Source: Branchiostoma floridae
Taxonomy: Eukaryota; Chordata; Leptocardii; Amphioxiformes; Branchiostomatidae
Length of the DNA: 35,960 bases
Assembly (NCBI RefSeq): GCF_000003815.2
Contig: NC_049983.1
Location: 7,454,721 to 7,490,680, forward strand
Reading direction: 5' to 3'
The notes beneath the pieces were generated by a model. It saw nothing but the letters and a program-made list of their open reading frames with translations. It ran no database searches and was not told the origin of the DNA. Shown one piece after another: positions 21,812 to 31,735 of this stretch. Numbering within the stretch: the stretch's first letter is position 1; every line of letters starts with the position of its first letter. The position numbers and the translations under genes are program-made.

Positions 21812-21999
21812 TCAGTCACCACTGCAAGTAACCTCTACATTATCTTCCAAGCACAGATCAAGCCAAGACGTGCAAATTTTGGAGAACGATGAGTTGCGCA
21901 ACGCTGTTAGGTACTGACGTCTGATACTATTTTTGGCATCTGAGCTGGCGCAGTTGCCGGGGAAGGATCCATCGACGTCGTTATCACTTGAAGTTTGAG
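21812..21999 (-). CDS. Gene A exon 10: cysteine-containing tail, probable last exon
   Basis: Acceptor CTGTTTCAG, phase 1 entry. The reading contains FPGNCASSDAKNSIRRQYL, then SFSKICTSWLDLC and NVEVTCSGD before TGA at 21814-21812. It resembles the first 60 or so residues of the 157-codon domain of gene B (5323-5793): GNC/GDC, NSS, C..(W/F)...C, then NV(E/Q)V.C. A possible weak donor GTGACT at 21819-21814 would let the exon end in phase 1 at 21820 and continue into gene B; against that are the immediate stop and the AATAAA downstream. Confidence 0.7.
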
Positions 22000-24900
22000 C
22001 TGAAACAGCGAAAAACAATCAATGAGGTACTACTTGATCAATGATTTATACGTCTAGTTACGTGTAAGTATTTGGAAAGCAAACTATATGTATATTCATC
22101 ACCCAAAACACGGATAAAAGGATTCAAACCACTTTGAAGTAACCTTAGTAGTATCGGTATGAAAACAACTTACATGGGGGAAATAACAAAGGACCTGTCA
22201 ACTAATTCTGATGCAAGCAATCCACAGGCCCACGAAATGCCGTGGTGACTTACATTGCAACAATGCCATTGTTTCATGGTCAAATTTATCTCCATATCAT
22301 CTGTACACCAAGCATGCACAGCAACGAGTCACTTACCTAACCTGGAACATTTCGCAACAAAGGCCGTAAAAAGGAACTACGTTAAAAGACTTTCATTTCT
22401 GAATTGCCGCTGCAGCTGAACAGCATTTAGTGCATTGCGAGTCACTATCCGTTTCACCGAACCAAAATGGTAGATTCTAGCATATGCGTGGATAAGCTAT
22501 TTTCTAAACCAGAAATTTGACAAGCGTTCAGTCATTACTCTCCAAGAAGAGGTTAGGCTCCGGCTGTTTTTTTACGTTTTTTAGTCGTTTTTATCGGGCT
22601 TTCTCATTTGTATTTTATCTTGCTGTGTCAAAACCTAACAGAAAAAAACGACTAAAAAAAACGTTAAAAAACAGCCGGAGCCTAACCTCTGCTTGGAGAG
22701 TATTCAGTCATATCTATTCGACATAAAATACAGTCTGAGTAGTTCTCGTGGTGTTTGGAAACGGATGTGTGTCTGATACTGTCCACAGCGTTTAACATAG
22801 TACAATAACATTGGGTGACCTAAACCTCTCATGAGATATCAAAAACCTCAAAGGAGTCAACTTGAATTGATACTAAGACAAAGTCAACATTTTGCAATAT
22901 GTGAACAAAGGCCGCAAAAAGGAACTACCGTACGTCAACGAACAAAACATGTTTCAGACATGATTCATGTGTACATATTTACTAATCCGTGTGGCACTAT
23001 TGCATTCGCGTGAGTTGTGCCAGACATTTTATAAAACAACTAGAGTTCGGGGACCTCATACCTCCATGAAATATTTATTGCTTTTTTGTGGATGGTATGT
23101 ATGTTTATAGTCGGTTGTATTTGAGAGTAATGGTTATATAATATAAATGTTATGGGAAAGTAGTGGTGTATTTATTTAATGACACAGAGGATGTCCATCT
23201 GAGTGGTAATTATCAAAATATGACACTTAATTGTGTAATGTGCGTTTAAGAGGTCGACGGCATATGGTAGCATGGTGTTCCTTAAGCTTGATGTTTGGCA
23301 TTTAAAATGTCTAAGGTTGTCAGCATTATTGAGGTTCGACTATGTGCCTCAGAGCTGTGTGGTGGGAGGAAGTTGGGAAACTCAGAAAGAAGAAGGGATG
23401 TGGCCAACTTTAGTCAGATGGTGATTTGATTTTCCACCAATATGTCATAACATCAGCTGTTCACACGGTACAAAAACGAGATGCACACTTTCCTCTGACA
23501 GCCCTACACCAACTGTAAGATGAATACTTGGCGCCAACCCCGTCTGCTAAAAAACAAGTACCATTGGCTACGAAAGAGACAACTAACAACTGTCCACATC
23601 TGTATCGCCCATAAAACTTCTGACACCCAACCTAGATGAGAGGACCTAATGGCATTTTAATCACCATGTCACTCAAATCAGCAGTACAGTATGTGAGACA
23701 TCCATACCTGTTAAGCATTATCGTTAAATGTACCTCAACTTCTTACAATTATACTTACGCTTCACATCTCCATGATATCCTAAGCAGACATAAATAAAAC
23801 TAATTATCATATTAAAAAAACTCGGGGTTCCCCCAAACAGCTGTCACCTCACCATCTGCTTGGAGCTAAGCCCATTAACAAACACATAAAGCACGATGCC
23901 TGTACCAATATATCTCAAATATAGGGGTGATTTCTGATATTATTATATCAATTATAACGACAGATATGGCTCCCAAAATCTCATCGATTCGAGCTTTCAT
24001 CACACCCCACCAACACAACAAGTATGAAACCAATCCATCCAGCCGTTCTTGAGTAATCATCTACACAGACAGAGACACATAACAGAAAATATAACCTCCA
24101 TTCCATGACATTTCATGGAGGTAAAAACACATAATGTATGCATGCATTAATTTGAGTCTTAATTTGAGAAACTATCCAGAGGAGGGTGAAATGATGATTA
24201 CTAAACAAAACACACAACAAAAGTCTGATACTTACTCTCTAAAATGTCTGACTGAATGTATGTTTTTAGAAATAAAAGCAAAGACAATAACATAGCTTAC
24301 CAGAACATGGTACTGTCGCTGAAGGAAGCCACGATCCATGAGCACCACACACGTACAGCTGATTTATTTTCCCCTCTAGCCCTCTTGGTAGAGTCCATCC
24401 TTGCTGACAGAAGGTTTTACACACACGGCCAAGCCGCGTGATCCAGCCGTTACAAGCCACGGCCCCATGAGCCGGGGGTTCCAATGGGGGACACGGACTG
24501 GCTGGAAATACAAAATCAATTTCAATCTTCACCAAAAAGCAGTTACTCTAGCAATTGGATATGATTTTGGAAACGGTCGGACGTTTCAAACAACATCCAT
24601 TGTTTTTCGTACGTCTGACCGTTTCCAAAATCATATCCAGTTGCTTGAGTAACTGCTTTTTGCGTATTCTATTACCTGTATGTCTAATCTTCATCGGCAA
24701 TTTTCAATCTTGATGTACATAGATCTTCAATTCTGATATTCCTAAAATAATCAGTGTATGTTGATACAATGAATAACACACACAAAATAACGACGTTGAA
24801 CAGACCGATATGGTCATCTATAATAAAGAAAGACTTTGAAAATGTACAATGTTGCATTTTCTGAGGCAGGATATCGAAAGCAGGATGAATAGTTGATACA

Positions 24901-27900
24901 AAGATATTAGAAAACGGGCCGAAGATATTGAAATAGAAAACGCCGCCTTTCTTTTTTCAAACGTTTTTTATGTAACGTTAATGTACATGTATTAAATTTT
25001 TCATGAAATCCTATTTGTCACAATTTAGAGGAAGTCCTACATTTTGCTGTTTGTGTGGAAGAATCGGAATGCTGAACAAAACTTACGATATACTCTCACG
25101 GTGAACTCGCAAGTTGATCTCAGACCGTTGAAAGGCTTGGTGGCGGTGTACTGGACAACGTACTGGCCCCACGGAAAGGTCTCTACGCAGTCCGGATAGT
25201 TCGATGTTACATGGAGTGTCTCGTTCCTGAAGTCAGTGAAAACTGGGGGTGCCCATCTCACTGTTTCAAGGTTGTCCTCTGCTGGTACATCCACGTCATC
25301 AGGACAATCTTCAACTTGAGGTGGTGATATGTCTGTATAGATACAAACCAGATAGTTTTGATATGGAAAAACGAGAGGAATATCTACAAATAATAGCAGA
25401 AGTAGTGCTCTTAAATCATCAATATTTTCACAAACTACATGATTTGTATGTAGGAAATTTTAAAGATGGTGAAAAGCAATCGGCTGAAGATTTGAAAGTT
25501 CCCTGTATTGGCAGGTGTAAACATCTATCTGCAATCTTTTATACAGCCATATGCCTCGGAAATGACATATATCAAATACCTATCATGTTATACCGTTCAT
25601 TCGTAAAAAAATTTGTTGTTTCTCAAAACCCTTGTGCTGCTGATATTTGTTTGCAAATTCAACCCGCCTTAAACTGATTTGCAAATTCTGCAGATTCTGC
25701 AAAATTACTTCCCCATTCGAAGTGCTTTGCTACATTTAGGTGAGAAATACCCCAAACCCATATTAATACAGGGCCCCATACAGGCATCATTCGAAAATCG
25801 ACGATTATCTTGGGTAGTATATGACTAGGGGTAGTAAGCCGTACCTGTTTCGCATATTTCTCCCGCCCATCCTTCCGTACAGGCGCAGTAATGCTGCTCG
25901 ACACTGTTTATGCATGTTCCCCCATGTTGACATGGATTGCTTTGGCACGTGTTGCCGACTGTGTTGAATATGAAATACGTATGTGTGATACAATAGTCTG
26001 ATATTAAAAATTCTCAGCATCGCGCAAGATCTATTGAAATATCTCAAACATTTTCTTTTGCACCAAACGAGAACATGGTAGAGCAGCAATTACATGATCC
26101 CAAAAGCAAGACAATATAGTCAATTGTCAGACAGACGTGCACCGTAAGAGTTGAAGCCTTCTTTCTTTAGTCACAGATTTGATATTAAACAGTTGTTCAC
26201 ATTGAATGTACACTTACAGAGACATCGTGGTTTTGATGTCGACCATTGTCCATTTCCCTGGCATTGGGCTGCGGTTTGGTCCGTGGGGTGCACAAGAACG
26301 TAGTCCGTGTTACAGGTATAGTGTACTGTATCACCGTACAGGTATCTGTCGCCAATCACATTCCGTTGTCGATAGATCCAGGGTGCCCGCAGTTCACAAC
26401 TTGAAGATTGAATACATATATAAGATATGAAATGTAATTCAGTAGGAAGACAAAAATTCAATAGGCAAACAACAAACAAAAATTCAGTAGGCAAACAACA
26501 AACAAAAATTCAGTAGGCAAACAACAAACAAAAATTCAGTAGGCAAACAACGAGCTAAACAAATGTTTTACGATGAAATATTGATTTTGTTGGTGTGAGA
26601 ATATAATTATTACCACTAATATATTCAGGCGAAGATGTCCGTACCTATATTACACGTAGTTCCTTGCCATCCGTCGTGACAGGTACATCGGAAGTAAGAG
26701 TGGTACTCGTGACACGTTCCATGTCGACATGGGTTGCTTGCACACGCATAGATGGCTAAATAAGAAATAAAGTATATAAACGATAGAAATGTACATTATT
26801 AATTTATTTTCAATGAATGACTACTGAGAGAAGGACAGGTTTTGGATATTACTTTAGTCATTTTGCAATTTGAAGTGTTAGTTGTGCTTGATTTTACCCC
26901 AAAAAATGATTTTACAAAAAAAAATAGATAGATGTTAGAATGTCATATTCAGCTGGGAATATTTAAGAAATGTTACTTCACATTGTACAGATTATAGAAT
27001 ATTACACCTTACGTTCACAACGAGGGGGGTTGTAGCCAGGCCGACAGCTACAGACATTCGGCATGATGCAAGTTCCACCGTTCGGACATCCGTGACTGCA
27101 GATTGCTGAAGAAATGTAATACAAACTAAATATAATAACATATGTACATGATTTGAAACACTTTCAATGGAAAACTTGAATCAAAATCCACTTTGGACCA
27201 AAACAATTTTGGAAATCTTAATTTGGAAGTAGCGTTTTTTAGGGATCGATTCTCTTGTTACTTTGTAAAAACTGTGTTCAAGCAGTCGATCTGTGCTCTC
27301 TTCGTCGGTCTATAATGCATTTTAGCAAATCTACTAGTAGGTAAATTCGATAATTGATATATAGCGATGTAGTTTGACTGGCAACGTTTTCAGACCCACT
27401 TGTAAGTTGTAAAGTTATATTTTATATGCTTTGAAGCTTATTCCTGTCTTTTATAGAATACAAAATTTGTCTTCAAATAAATCTTCTATAATATCTAAGG
27501 TCACGAAAAAGAAAGCTATAAACTCACCTGTATCACAGTAACGTCCTTCCCACCCACTACAGCATGTTCTGTATTGCCGATATTCACGGCTGTATACCAG
27601 TCTAGGAGATTTATAAAATAATATATATTATCATTGTTGCTATCGATGTAAAAGTCATTAGGTATGTCGATCATCATAAAACAAATATTTTGATCTTGCC
27701 AAAATGTTTTCGTTTGTTATAAGCAATGGCATGGATTAATATTTTTCACAATACATTACAATGCGTCTGTAAAAAGCTAAATTCTAAAAGTTAAAGGCAT
27801 ATTAACATCTTGCATCTCAAGTACTTAAAAACAGAAAATGTCATAAATTTGATAAATACATAAACTGAATATGGATGTACGTATATTAAGTAAAGGAAAC

Positions 27901-28510
27901 ATTTCAGTTCTTGACCAAACCAAAAATAGCCTACCTATAACGGCTGCATCTTGACCAACCCCAGAAACCACAATTAACGTAGTAACGTTGGCTTGTGGCC
28001 ACCACGACGGATCTTCTGACGTAGCAGTAGCTGGAGCTGCAAAAGAATATACTGCCAATGTGAACTAATTCATGTCGAATTACGTTTGTAGTGTGTTACT
28101 TTTTAAAAATCCAAAATGAATGGCGGAATCATCTTCAGATACGTACACATGCTGAGAGTAAATATAGTTTTTTTTTATATCCATGTGGATAGCATCTTGT
28201 GTAAATGGAGGACACCAAATGTGTTGTTGAAGACTATTTTGTGACTAAACAGACTACAAGAAAGTAAAACTTAACTGCCACTTTATTGCAGAGTTAGAAC
28301 TTGTTCCTTTTTGTCATTATCACTCAGTCATTAGATAGATGTAAAGTTTCGATTCTAGGAATCAAACAATATGAAATTCTAAATGTCCTGTCAAATTCAA
28401 AGGATGAAGATTGCGTATTTAAGACACAACACTAGTTCTACTAACCTGACACAAGGCAAAGATCCACAGAGTCCTATCACCAACACTTGAAAGAGCACGA
28501 CTGCCTCCAT
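21812..28510 (-). CDS. Gene A: secreted EMI-EGF-EGF-Sushi-EGF-HYR-Sushi protein (10 exons)
   Basis: Ten exons join in phase from the ATG at 28510-28508 to the TGA at 21814-21812: 28446-28510, 27935-28036, 27528-27601, 27013-27105, 26645-26755, 26218-26399, 25845-25958, 25087-25332, 24301-24501 and 21812-21999. The product is about 458 residues if the one-base defect in exon 6 is allowed for. Approximate layout: signal peptide 1-22, EMI 23-80, EGF 81-111, EGF 112-148, Sushi 149-209, EGF 210-247, HYR 248-329, Sushi 330-396, tail 397-458. EMI heads followed by EGF repeats are known in MEGF and EGFL proteins; Sushi and HYR pairs are known in polydom and related extracellular proteins. A secreted adhesion or matrix role is inferred; no enzymatic motif is seen. 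In the alternative model the gene does not stop here but splices on into gene B. Confidence 0.75.
22536..22702. mobile_element. Foldback MITE, 167 bases, with 9-base target duplication
   Basis: Arms TACTCTCCAAGAAGAGGTTA... and ...TAACCTCTGCTTGGAGAGTA are nearly perfect inverted repeats of about 58 bases. TTCAGTCAT flanks both ends (22527-22535 and 22703-22711), a 9-base duplication as made by Mutator-like transposases. No coding capacity. Confidence 0.85.
23060..24122. mobile_element. Unclassified interspersed repeat bounded by short inverted ends
   Basis: ACCTCCATGAAAT at 23060-23072 and ATTTCATGGAGGT at 24110-24122 are perfect inverted copies. The right end also has a local hairpin ACCTCCA/TGGAGGT after an ACAGACAGAGACACATAAC stretch. 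Whether the two ends belong to one element is uncertain. Confidence 0.4.
24301..24501 (-). CDS. Gene A exon 9: Sushi domain
   Basis: A 201-base phase 1-1 exon. It reads CPPLEPPAHGAVACNG, then VCKTFCQQGWTLP and CGAHGSWLPSATVPC, with four core cysteines, the Gly-Trp and the late Trp of a CCP module. A foldback element ends 31 bases upstream of its acceptor, so the branch-point region is element-derived. Confidence 0.85.
24533..24662. mobile_element. Foldback MITE, about 130 bases, beside a splice acceptor
   Basis: CAAAAAGCAGTTACTC...GATATGATTTTGGAAACGGT is mirrored by ACCGTTTCCAAAATCATATC...GAGTAACTGCTTTTTG with a 20 to 30 base loop. It begins 31 bases upstream of the gene A Sushi exon 24301-24501. 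Confidence 0.8.
25087..25332 (-). CDS. Gene A exon 8: HYR domain
   Basis: A 246-base phase 1-1 exon, 82 codons, close to the usual HYR length. It reads PPQVEDCPDDV near the start, then RWAPPVFTDF, and GQYVVQYTATKPFNG with STCEFTVRVY at the end. HYR modules are immunoglobulin-like repeats that usually sit beside Sushi modules, as here. Donor GTAAGT at 25086-25081. Confidence 0.85.
25333..25844. other. Intron of gene A, no gene seen
   Basis: The plus-strand frame at 25249-25677 is open for 142 codons but starts inside the HYR exon on the other strand and has no domain or splice support; treated as chance. Confidence 0.6.
25845..25958 (-). CDS. Gene A exon 7: EGF-like domain
   Basis: A 114-base phase 1-1 exon reading CQSNPCQHGGTC, then CACTEGWAGEIC, a standard EGF fold pattern. 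Acceptor TTCAACACAG, donor GTACGG. Confidence 0.85.
26218..26399 (-). CDS. Gene A exon 6: Sushi domain with a one-base frameshift
   Basis: The exon begins VNCGHPGSIDNG, a normal Sushi start, in the frame set by exon 5, then meets a TGA. The rest of the domain, VIGDRYLYGDTVHYTC to NGQWSTSKPRC, lies in the next frame. The exon is 182 bases, one short of the 183 that phase 1-1 requires, so a single base appears missing around 26360-26364. Both splice sites look normal. This could be an assembly error, an allele, or real decay; the rest of the gene looks intact, so error or allele is more likely. Confidence 0.8.
26448..26560 (+). repeat. 26-base minisatellite, about four copies
   Basis: ATTCAGTAGGCAAACAACAA recurs every 26 bases from about 26456; the first unit has CAATAGG in place of CAGTAGG. 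It lies in the intron upstream of the frameshifted Sushi exon. Confidence 0.85.
26645..26755 (-). CDS. Gene A exon 5: EGF-like domain
   Basis: A 111-base phase 1-1 exon. It reads CASNPCRHGTC, then CTCHDGWQGTTC, giving six cysteines in EGF spacing. Acceptor TTATTTAG, donor GTACGG. The junction with exon 6 gives CNIVVNCGHPG, which fixes the correct frame at the start of the following Sushi module. Confidence 0.85.
   Translation of the reverse strand, partial: PSMRVQATHVDMERVTSTTLTSDVPVTTDGKELRVI
27013..27105 (-). CDS. Gene A exon 4: EGF-like domain
   Basis: A 93-base phase 1-1 exon with acceptor TTTCTTCAG and donor GTAAGG. It reads CSHGCPNGGTC then CSCRPGYNPPRC, the six-cysteine EGF pattern. 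It lacks an N-terminal Asp/Asn calcium-binding signature. Confidence 0.85.
27528..27601 (-). CDS. Gene A exon 3: end of EMI domain
   Basis: The 74-base exon enters in phase 2 and leaves in phase 1. It reads YSREYRQYRTCCSGWEGRYC, the classic YR..YRTCC.GW.G..C ending of EMI domains as in MEGF and EGFL proteins. The donor GTGAGT is at 27527-27522. Joined with exon 2 it gives a complete EMI domain of about 58 residues. Confidence 0.8.
27935..28036 (-). CDS. Gene A exon 2: first part of EMI domain
   Basis: The acceptor is TTCTTTTGCAG and the donor GTAGGC. The phase-2 reading contains SYCYVRRSVVV, then NCGFWGWSRCSRYR, the cysteine and Trp pattern of an EMI domain. The other two frames of this exon are also open but do not match the entry phase of exon 3 or any recognisable domain. 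Confidence 0.75.
28446..28510 (-). CDS. Gene A exon 1: start codon and signal peptide
   Basis: The reading starts MEAVVLFQVLVIGLCGSLPC, a short hydrophobic stretch typical of a secretory signal peptide. The donor GTTAGT lies at 28445-28440. The exon ends after two bases of a codon (phase 2), which matches the entry phase of exon 2. An upstream ATG at 28515-28513 is out of frame and opens a 12-codon reading that ends inside this exon, so it could act as a small upstream ORF. Confidence 0.75.
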
Positions 28511-29022
28511 TTCATAGGTTGACTAACAGTTAGTAGCTACGTACCTGCAGCTAGAAATACTTACACCCGGTAAAACGGACTGATCTTTAAAAAAATATTA
28601 TCAAAAGCCTTAAAGAAACGCTTCTGCCGACACAAAATGTAAAAACATCAGTTCTTTGGCTAGATCAGATGAACATACGGCGACGTAGGCACAGTGCATA
28701 CGTAGTGAATTGTCTACTATTCTAACGCTGCTGTACGTGTGAGGCTCACGTAGGGTGTTTGTAACAATCGCCCTTACTATTTGTGGAAACCAGCTTTGTC
28801 CAAAGTTCAATTCAGCAACCTCAACCTCCGTTGTAAAGTATAGCACAGGGTTTAAGTGCCAGACGGAGCAACGGTAACCTACGAACCATTCAATTGGTAG
28901 CACCCGGTGTGTGAATTAGTAAATGCGCAGACGCAGTCCGGGCTCCGTAGGACTGTTTGCAAAACACAAGCCAGACGGCATTTTTAAAACAGAAGCTATC
29001 AATATACTCCGACCTAGCCAAG
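28511..29022. promoter_or_regulatory. Head-to-head intergenic region of genes A and C
   Basis: About 510 bases separate the divergent start codons of gene A (minus) and gene C (plus), so both promoters and both 5' untranslated regions must lie here or close by. I see no clear TATA box. The part from 28620 to 29000 is richer in GC and CpG than the flanking introns, as expected for a promoter. Shared regulation is an inference. Confidence 0.4.
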
Positions 29023-29112
29023 ATGGCCACTAAAGAGTTTCTCCAGCTTGTCATCCTCGCATGTATCAGCACAACTGTCGTCTCCCTTTCACACCAGGAA
29101 GTGATTTTACGG
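29023..29112 (+). CDS. Gene C exon 1: signal peptide of an unrecognised secreted protein
   Basis: ATG in strong context (AAGATGG) opens MATKEFLQLVILACISTTVV, a good signal peptide, then SLSHQEVILR and donor GTATGT. The exon ends in phase 0 after 30 codons. An in-frame upstream ATG at 28957 would add 22 residues and bury the signal sequence, so the inner start is preferred. Confidence 0.6.
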
Positions 29113-31735
29113 GTATGTGTTGATTTCTTTGCAATTGTTGATGTAGTTGTTTGCCGTTAATAGAAAAGGCTACATGGAAACTTCATCATGACACAAACGA
29201 ATACAGACCAAGACTTTGGTTGATTATCTTTCTATGATAATTTAACCATTTCATTATATTAAACACCACTTTATTGCATTAATTGGTGATGGAAGGATTT
29301 TCACACGTGTCCGTTGTTCTTTCATGATCAGTAATGTATCTCGTATTATCATAGGATATTAGAAATTATCATATAATTGATAATTAATCATACCTCGGTC
29401 GAAGACGCTTTTGTGGAATGAGTACCAGTGTTACAACGAAGGCTATGGCTATGGCTATCATTCAGATCAGTTTTCTTTACATTTTTCGGAACTTCGACTT
29501 TCCTTGAGATAATACTCCTGGACATTACCTGTAAAAACCAGTGTACAACTATTATACTGCTGTATCACTTCATATGTTAATATAACATAGCAGGGTTCAT
29601 GTTAATAAAAACCTGGCCCTGGTGTTTTACACCATCCACACCCGGGTAAAATACATCATCCACGTAAAGGCAAAAACATGTCACTCGTGCTGACGCTAAA
29701 CACTGCATAAAACCGGTATCACTCTGAGGGGCAATAATCACAATTTCTGATCATGTATACGACATATAATACGACATATAATATGTGTTGTGGGAAAGTA
29801 AAGAAAGGGGTGACAATGCCCGGAATGTCGCTCATATCAAGGCGTAAAGACTGTATGAATACATTTTGTTCATTTCAACGTGAAGAACCCTAACTCTGCT
29901 TGAATACAAGTAGTCAAGCTTCTTCAGCTGGTTCAGTGTATAAGCGATACTTTGAATTATTTTTAGAGTCTTGATATGTTTAAGTACTGCAAACAAATCT
30001 TAGTTTTGTGGCCGTTGTAACTTTGACTACATCCAGTACATATAGTCATAACGTATACACCCAACATTGGTCAATTTGATAGAAAACATAATTAAGCTAA
30101 ACACAATATAGCTTGCTTTCAAAGGTATTGTCATTTAGGAACCACATAAACTTAATCGAGATCAATGCAGGCCACTGCTCCATTGGGCATGAGACTATCA
30201 TACCATGAGCTGTCTACCAAAGCTTTTGTTGTAAAAATGGGAAAATTGAAAACCTTTTTTACGATGACACTAGTGATAACAGAGGATGCAAAAAAACAAA
30301 GATGGCGGACAATATCACCAGATCAATTTTAACTGGGTTATTATCCCTTAAAACTCCTAACTACCTGTCATCAAAAAGCGTTCAAATGAACGTTGATAGT
30401 CTATTCTTGATGTCTTTTGTGATTGTTTGCTGAAAAAAATGTATCTTTGGAAAATTCAAGTTGGCGGACCCGAAATGGCGGACCCAAACTGGTATCTTAT
30501 ATGTGTATGACGTCGTTGATGTTGCTATTGACAACAGATGTCGTAGCAGACATTGTTATTCTGTTATCTACACTTGCTGTTTTGTTGCATGCCTTGATGT
30601 TTTTGGGAATGTCGTTTCTCATGGTTAAAGTCGATTTAATGGCAAAGATGGCAACTTTATGGATCAGAATACTGCCAAATTCCTTACCATCTTGAATTCT
30701 TTTAAGTACTCAATTTTTAAATGTGTATGGTCACATAAATAATGCTGTTTCGCAGACTCTCGACATTAATGTGTAAAGTTTTATGAATCAATCAGTTGTT
30801 AGTGGACACTTGAAGTCTGTGAATTTGTTGCATAATTCAGCCCGTTTTGGGGGCTGCGAAGCACATCTTTTGAATAAAGTAAGTAAGTATGTTTAAGTAT
30901 GTTTCATATTTTACTTGTACATCATTCTCTGAAAATTGGGCGAGTGTGATTGTCCAGGTTCTGTTGTTCATGTTTTTAAAGGCAGAATAGAAAGGAACAC
31001 ACTATGGAGTATTTTCCATAAGAGAAAATTGATGAAACCGAATTCAAAATATGCTGTCAAAATTGGTTAATATATTGTCTTTTGAATATAATCATAAAAC
31101 TAATATTGCCATTTATGGTTTGTTGTATTTATGAGACTTGAAATTCTTAGAATTTTTTTCGGTGTTTCTATTGGATTGTCTTTCAAATTAACATGCAAAG
31201 TTTCAAACAGGAATAGTCAACATGTGAGTAAAGAAAAAAACGTATAGATATGAATCGAATTGAAATCTTAACCCTCAAATATATGTATCAAATATATGTA
31301 TCAAATTAATTAAATATGAACCGTGCTTTCACTTACCTAAATATAAACTAGGCACAGCGATTTTGGAATACTAACTTTGATTGATCATATTTCCGTTGTT
31401 TCCCCATCAACAACAATGATTTGTATATCATTTGAAAGCTTGTGTAATGTTCTTTCCCATGACATAAAACGTAATGATTGTGAATTCATGGAACGAGAAC
31501 ATGACCTATTTACGTGATCAGTGTGTTACACAAATCAAGTGCCTATTTACCCTATTGAAGTTGAACATGTTTCGGGGTTTTTTTGTCCGTTTGTATTGGC
31601 TTGTACATGAAGGAAAATTGACTAAACAGGTCGAAATAATCGCTCTGAGCTATTGTTACTCTTTGCTCAAGAAAAACATTTGACCAAAGAGGTGTTCAAC
31701 CCGGCTATATGCTGTTGGAAGACCAACCATACTAA
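29113..31735. other. First intron of gene C, left part
   Basis: AT-rich, no coding sequence recognised. The frame at 30423-30695 contains a hydrophobic run but no splice or family support and lies just before a LINE-like 3' end, so it may be repeat-derived. Confidence 0.5.
30770..30900 (+). mobile_element. Probable 3' end of a LINE
   Basis: CATAATTCAGCCCGTTTTGG, GGGGGCTGCGAAGCACATC and TTTTGAATAAAGTAAGTAAG form a typical non-LTR 3' end with a short AAGT-type tail. It is in the large intron of gene C. Confidence 0.5.

Larger units (their letters stand above)
22000..24300. other. Intron of gene A between exons 9 and 10
   Basis: Contains the 22536-22702 foldback and the 23060-24122 repeat; otherwise I see no coding sequence. 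Splicing across it joins TGTTCTG to CTCAAACT in phase 1. Confidence 0.6.

Noticed and set aside
25249-25677. 142-codon plus-strand frame
   Set aside because: Overlaps a well-supported HYR exon on the other strand and has no family signature.
26458-26550. Repeats spaced like a CRISPR array
   Set aside because: A 26-base direct tandem repeat without spacers in an intron of an animal gene; a minisatellite.
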